NCBI GenBank assembly: GCA_964468415.1
Contig: CAYXUS010000278.1
Coordinates: 1-16,772, forward strand
From: Caldithrix sp964468415
GTDB taxonomy: Bacteria; Calditrichota; Calditrichia; Calditrichales; Calditrichaceae
Direction of reading: 5' to 3'
Length of the DNA stretch: 16,772 bases
A program made the position numbers and the translations under genes. Every line of letters begins with the position of its first letter. Position 1 is the stretch's first letter. Shown here piece by piece: positions 15,018 through 16,772 of the stretch. The notes beneath the pieces were generated by a model that worked only from the letters and a program-made list of their open reading frames with translations, had not been told where the DNA came from and ran no database searches.

Positions 15018-15399
15018 CCAAAATGATGGGCTTCAAATGAAAACGATTCTGATTGTGGACGATGCTCTGGAAGTGCGGGAAATGCTCAACGATTTTCTGA
15101 CGATGCAGAAATTTGGAACACTACAGGCGGAAAACGGAGTGGAAGCGATGAAAATCGTGGGCAAAAGCCATCCGGATTTGGCCATTGTGGACATTGAGAT
15201 GCCCCAAATGAATGGTCTGGAATTCGCCCGATGGGCATCGGATGCGTTTCCCGAAATACCGATCATTATCATTAGCGCGTATCTGGAGAAATATTCTCTG
15301 GAGTTTATCAAGAATTTAGGCGTAAAAAAGGTGTTGCGTAAACCCTTGGATATCCGACAGCTCAAGGAAGAAATCGATGCGCTAATCGACGATCAGTAA
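14971..15399 (+). CDS. Single-domain response regulator (CheY-like receiver)
   Basis: The 142-residue protein is one receiver domain with a 22-residue N-terminal extension and no output domain. The acidic pair is D30-D31 (ILIVDDA), the phosphoacceptor is D74 (AIVDIEMPQMNG), the switch Ser is S102 (IIISAY), and the conserved Lys is K124 (LRKPLD). All catalytic residues are present, so it should be phosphorylated by a kinase or by phosphotransfer. It must act through protein contacts, as in CheY/Spo0F-type relays. The kinase is not in the window; the only kinase-like proteins are the degenerate pair at 9956-12478, about 1.9 kb away beyond two opposite-strand genes. A TTG immediately upstream (14968) would add one residue. 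It is a monocistronic unit. Confidence 0.92.
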   Translation: MNLTSDVSYVSIDKINQNDGLQMKTILIVDDALEVREMLNDFLTMQKFGTLQAENGVEAMKIVGKSHPDLAIVDIEMPQMNGLEFARWASDAFPEIPIIIISAYLEKYSLEFIKNLGVKKVLRKPLDIRQLKEEIDALIDDQ

Positions 15400-15434
15400 A
15401 ATTGTTTTTTCTTCCGTTAATATTGATTTCTTCT

Positions 15435-15463
15435 TTTACTCCATCCTCAAAAAACCGTATATT
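15435..15463 (+). promoter_or_regulatory. Candidate promoter for the acyl-CoA synthetase leader
   Basis: TTTACT (15435-15440) and TATATT (15458-15463) are spaced by exactly 17 bases and match sigma70 consensus at 4/6 and 5/6. Transcription would begin near 15470, giving a leader of about 160 bases that contains the hairpins at 15503-15610. Confidence 0.4.
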
Positions 15464-15502
15464 TATCTCTTCGGGTAAAAAGTGATTTAAATTTTATTCG
15501 TC

Positions 15503-15610
15503 TGGTGGCTCCACCAACCTGTGCCGGCTCATGCCGGGCGCATTAGTTTAGAGGAGTCGCAAGTTCGGATGCTGCTTGCGGATGGCAAGCAGAACTTAAC
15601 CGCCTGATAA
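15503..15610 (+). ncRNA. Candidate structured 5' leader (three hairpins)
   Basis: In an otherwise AT-rich spacer, this GC-rich block folds by eye into three consecutive stems. The first is TGGTG/CACCA with a GCTC loop (15503-15516). The second is GCCGGC with GCCGG(g)C around a TCAT loop (15521-15541, one bulge). The third is AAGTTC/GAACTT (15561-15566 with 15592-15597) enclosing TGCTTGC/GCAAGCA (15573-15579 with 15585-15591). AGG 15552-15554 with CCT 15603-15605, and TTA 15548-15550 with TAA 15608-15610, could close the last element. It ends 8 bases before the ribosome site of the synthetase gene. I could not match it to a known riboswitch consensus. A cis-regulatory RNA or a mobile palindromic repeat are both possible. 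Confidence 0.4.
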
Positions 15611-15631
15611 TGAAAGGTAAGGAGATTTTCC

Positions 15632-16772
15632 ATGCCAGATTTAACGCAAATTTTTCGTCCTTCTTCCATTGTGCTCATTGGCGTTTCGCGCAAGGAAGGT
15701 TCGCTTGGAAAAAAATTTTTGGACGCCATTTTACGCATGCATTACACGGGAAAAATTTACATTGTTAATCCCAAGGCCGACCAAATTTCGGGGGTTCCCT
15801 GTTATCCCGATTTGCACTCATTACCGGAAAAACCCGATTTGGCCGTTATTTTGCTGCCCTACAAATTTGTGCTGGATACACTGCAGGATTTGGGCAAAAA
15901 CGAAATTAAAAATGTGATCGTCATTAGCGCCGGATTTAAAGAGATTGGCGGCGAAGGCGTTGAACGGGAACGCAGACTGGTGGAAATTGCCCGGCAATAC
16001 GGAATGAATTTGCTGGGCCCCAACTGCATGGGAATTTTCAATACCGATCCGGCGGTTTCGTTTAACGGAACGTTTTCACCCACTTTGCCCAATCCGGGCC
16101 ACGTGGCTTACGTTTCACAAAGCGGTGCTTTAGGGGTGGCGATCATGGAATTGGCGGCACAAAGCGACCTGGGGTTTTCCATATTTGTCAGCACCGGAAA
16201 CAAAGCGGTAATTTCCGACCACCATGTGCTGGAATTTTTGCAAAACGACCCCAACACCTACCTGGTTACTCTGTATCTGGAGAGCATCGACAATCCGCGG
16301 GCTTTTTTTGACGCCGCCCGTGCCCTGGCGAAACAAAAGCCTATTTTGGCTGTTAAGGCCGGACGCACCGAAAGCGGCAAAAAAGCGGCCTCTTCCCACA
16401 CGGGGGCGCTGGCCAATCCGGAATATGTGATGGACGGATTTTTAAAACAGTGCGGTGTGTTGCGCATGGAAACATTGGAAGAAATGTTTGACGCCGCCCG
16501 TGCCCTGGCTGCCCAGCCCGTTCCTCGGTCGCCGCGAACGGCCATAATAACCAATGCCGGCGGGCCGGGTATTTTGGCCAGTGATGCGCTGGAACAGAAT
16601 GGCCTGCAGTTGGCCAAATTCGAACAGAAAACCATCGAACGGTTAAAGGCCTTTTTGCCGGAAGAAGCCGCCTGCACCAATCCGGTGGATATGATTGCCA
16701 GCGCCACGCATGAAACATATCGTGACGCTTTGCAGGTGGTACTGGACGATCCAAATGTGGACAATGTGATTC
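15632..16772 (+). CDS. ADP-forming acyl-CoA (acetyl-CoA) synthetase, partial (3' end outside window)
   Basis: The open frame from ATG 15632 gives 380 residues and runs off the right edge. It starts with a CoA-binding Rossmann domain (FRPSSIVLIGVSRKEGSLG, 8-26; IYIVNPK at 42-48), continues through GPNCMGIFNT (129-138) and VSQSGALG (161-168), and has SSHTGALAN at 254-262. H256 corresponds to the phosphohistidine of NDP-forming acyl-CoA synthetases. TNAGGPGILASD (307-318) and NPVDM (350-354) belong to the second ligase-type domain. Family members interconvert acyl-CoA, ADP and phosphate with acid, CoA and ATP. The missing part could add an ATP-grasp domain (single-chain ACD) or a GNAT domain (Pat-type protein acetyltransferase), or be absent (alpha subunit). 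TAAGGAG at 15618-15624 supports the start. Confidence 0.9.
   Translation, partial: MPDLTQIFRPSSIVLIGVSRKEGSLGKKFLDAILRMHYTGKIYIVNPKADQISGVPCYPDLHSLPEKPDLAVILLPYKFVLDTLQDLGKNEIKNVIVISAGFKEIGGEGVERERRLVEIARQYGMNLLGPNCMGIFNTDPAVSFNGTFSPTLPNPGHVAYVSQSGALGVAIMELAAQSDLGFSIFVSTGNKAVISDHHVLEFLQNDPNTYLVTLYLESIDNPRAFFDAARALAKQKPILAVKAGRTESGKKAASSHTGALANPEYVMDGFLKQCGVLRMETLEEMFDAARALAAQPVPRSPRTAIITNAGGPGILASDALEQNGLQLAKFEQKTIERLKAFLPEEAACTNPVDMIASATHETYRDALQVVLDDPNVDNVI
16307..16329 (+). repeat. 23-base direct repeat, copy 1, inside the synthetase gene
   Basis: These 23 bases are identical to 16487-16509, exactly 180 bases (60 codons) downstream. Both copies are read in the same frame and encode FDAARALA (residues 226-233 and 286-293). 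Confidence 0.85.
16487..16509 (+). repeat. 23-base direct repeat, copy 2, inside the synthetase gene
   Basis: This is the second perfect copy of the repeat at 16307-16329, in frame. Surrounding sequence is not repeated, so it is not a simple tandem duplication. Confidence 0.85.

Noticed and set aside
15503..15610. tRNA or known riboswitch in the synthetase leader
   Set aside because: TTCGGAT looks like a T-loop, but no acceptor, D or anticodon arms can be drawn, and none of the riboswitch cores I know is present. It is kept only as an unclassified structured leader.
16258..16764. 168-codon minus-strand frame at the right edge
   Set aside because: It is antisense to the acyl-CoA synthetase, whose His loop and CoA-binding motifs are clear; the shadow frame has no domain.

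Overview
The window looks like chromosomal DNA of a Gram-negative bacterium. It encodes an outer-membrane beta-barrel protein with a Sec signal peptide and a secreted lipoprotein amylase. Most genes have strong Shine-Dalgarno sites of the AGGAG or AAAGGA type, and GTG and TTG starts appear beside ATG. AT-rich spacers, a SWIM-SNF2 helicase, an ADP-forming acyl-CoA synthetase and a PAS/GAF sensor with divergent kinase parts would fit the FCB or Calditrichota area. That placement is inference from gene content; there is no rRNA or marker gene to settle it. I saw no tRNA, rRNA, CRISPR array, transposase or phage gene.

Layout from left to right: (1) 1-662, minus strand, a protein cut by the window edge that joins a YciB/IspZ-type membrane domain to the start of a Nudix hydrolase domain. 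(2) 819-3968, plus, a SWIM zinc-finger SNF2 helicase, ending at a bidirectional hairpin terminator. (3) 4049-4612, minus, a small outer-membrane barrel. (4) 4736-6145, minus, a metallo-beta-lactamase/beta-CASP RNA-processing nuclease. (5) 6362-7450, plus, a MurG-like GT-B glycosyltransferase with a second bidirectional terminator. (6) 7499-9650, minus, a lipoprotein GH13 amylase followed by a tiny hydrophobic membrane protein. (7) 9806-13117, plus, a probable operon: a candidate 46-codon ORF, a PAS-GAF-PAS protein with a degenerate histidine-kinase end, a free-standing 125-residue protein resembling that end, and a HAD phosphatase. (8) 13128-14710, minus, a P1/DmpA-family peptidase and a SpoIIM-like membrane protein overlapping by 4 bases. 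(9) 14971-15399, plus, a single-domain response regulator. (10) 15632 to the right edge, plus, an ADP-forming acyl-CoA synthetase behind a GC-rich, hairpin-rich leader.

The most unusual part is region 7. The sensor keeps a histidine and a Pro-Leu at the H-box position, but all the ATP-binding boxes (N, G1, G2) have lost their key residues. The next gene encodes a second, shorter copy of the same kind of module with no glycine-rich boxes at all. Such a pair could act as a phosphotransfer or scaffold module in the manner of Spo0B or ChpT rather than as a kinase. The HAD phosphatase in the same operon and the orphan receiver about 1.9 kb downstream are possible partners. This is a hypothesis from sequence reading. 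The other items worth checking are the YciB-Nudix fusion, the structured leader at about 15500-15610, and the unlisted small ORFs at 9806-9946 and 14931-15017.
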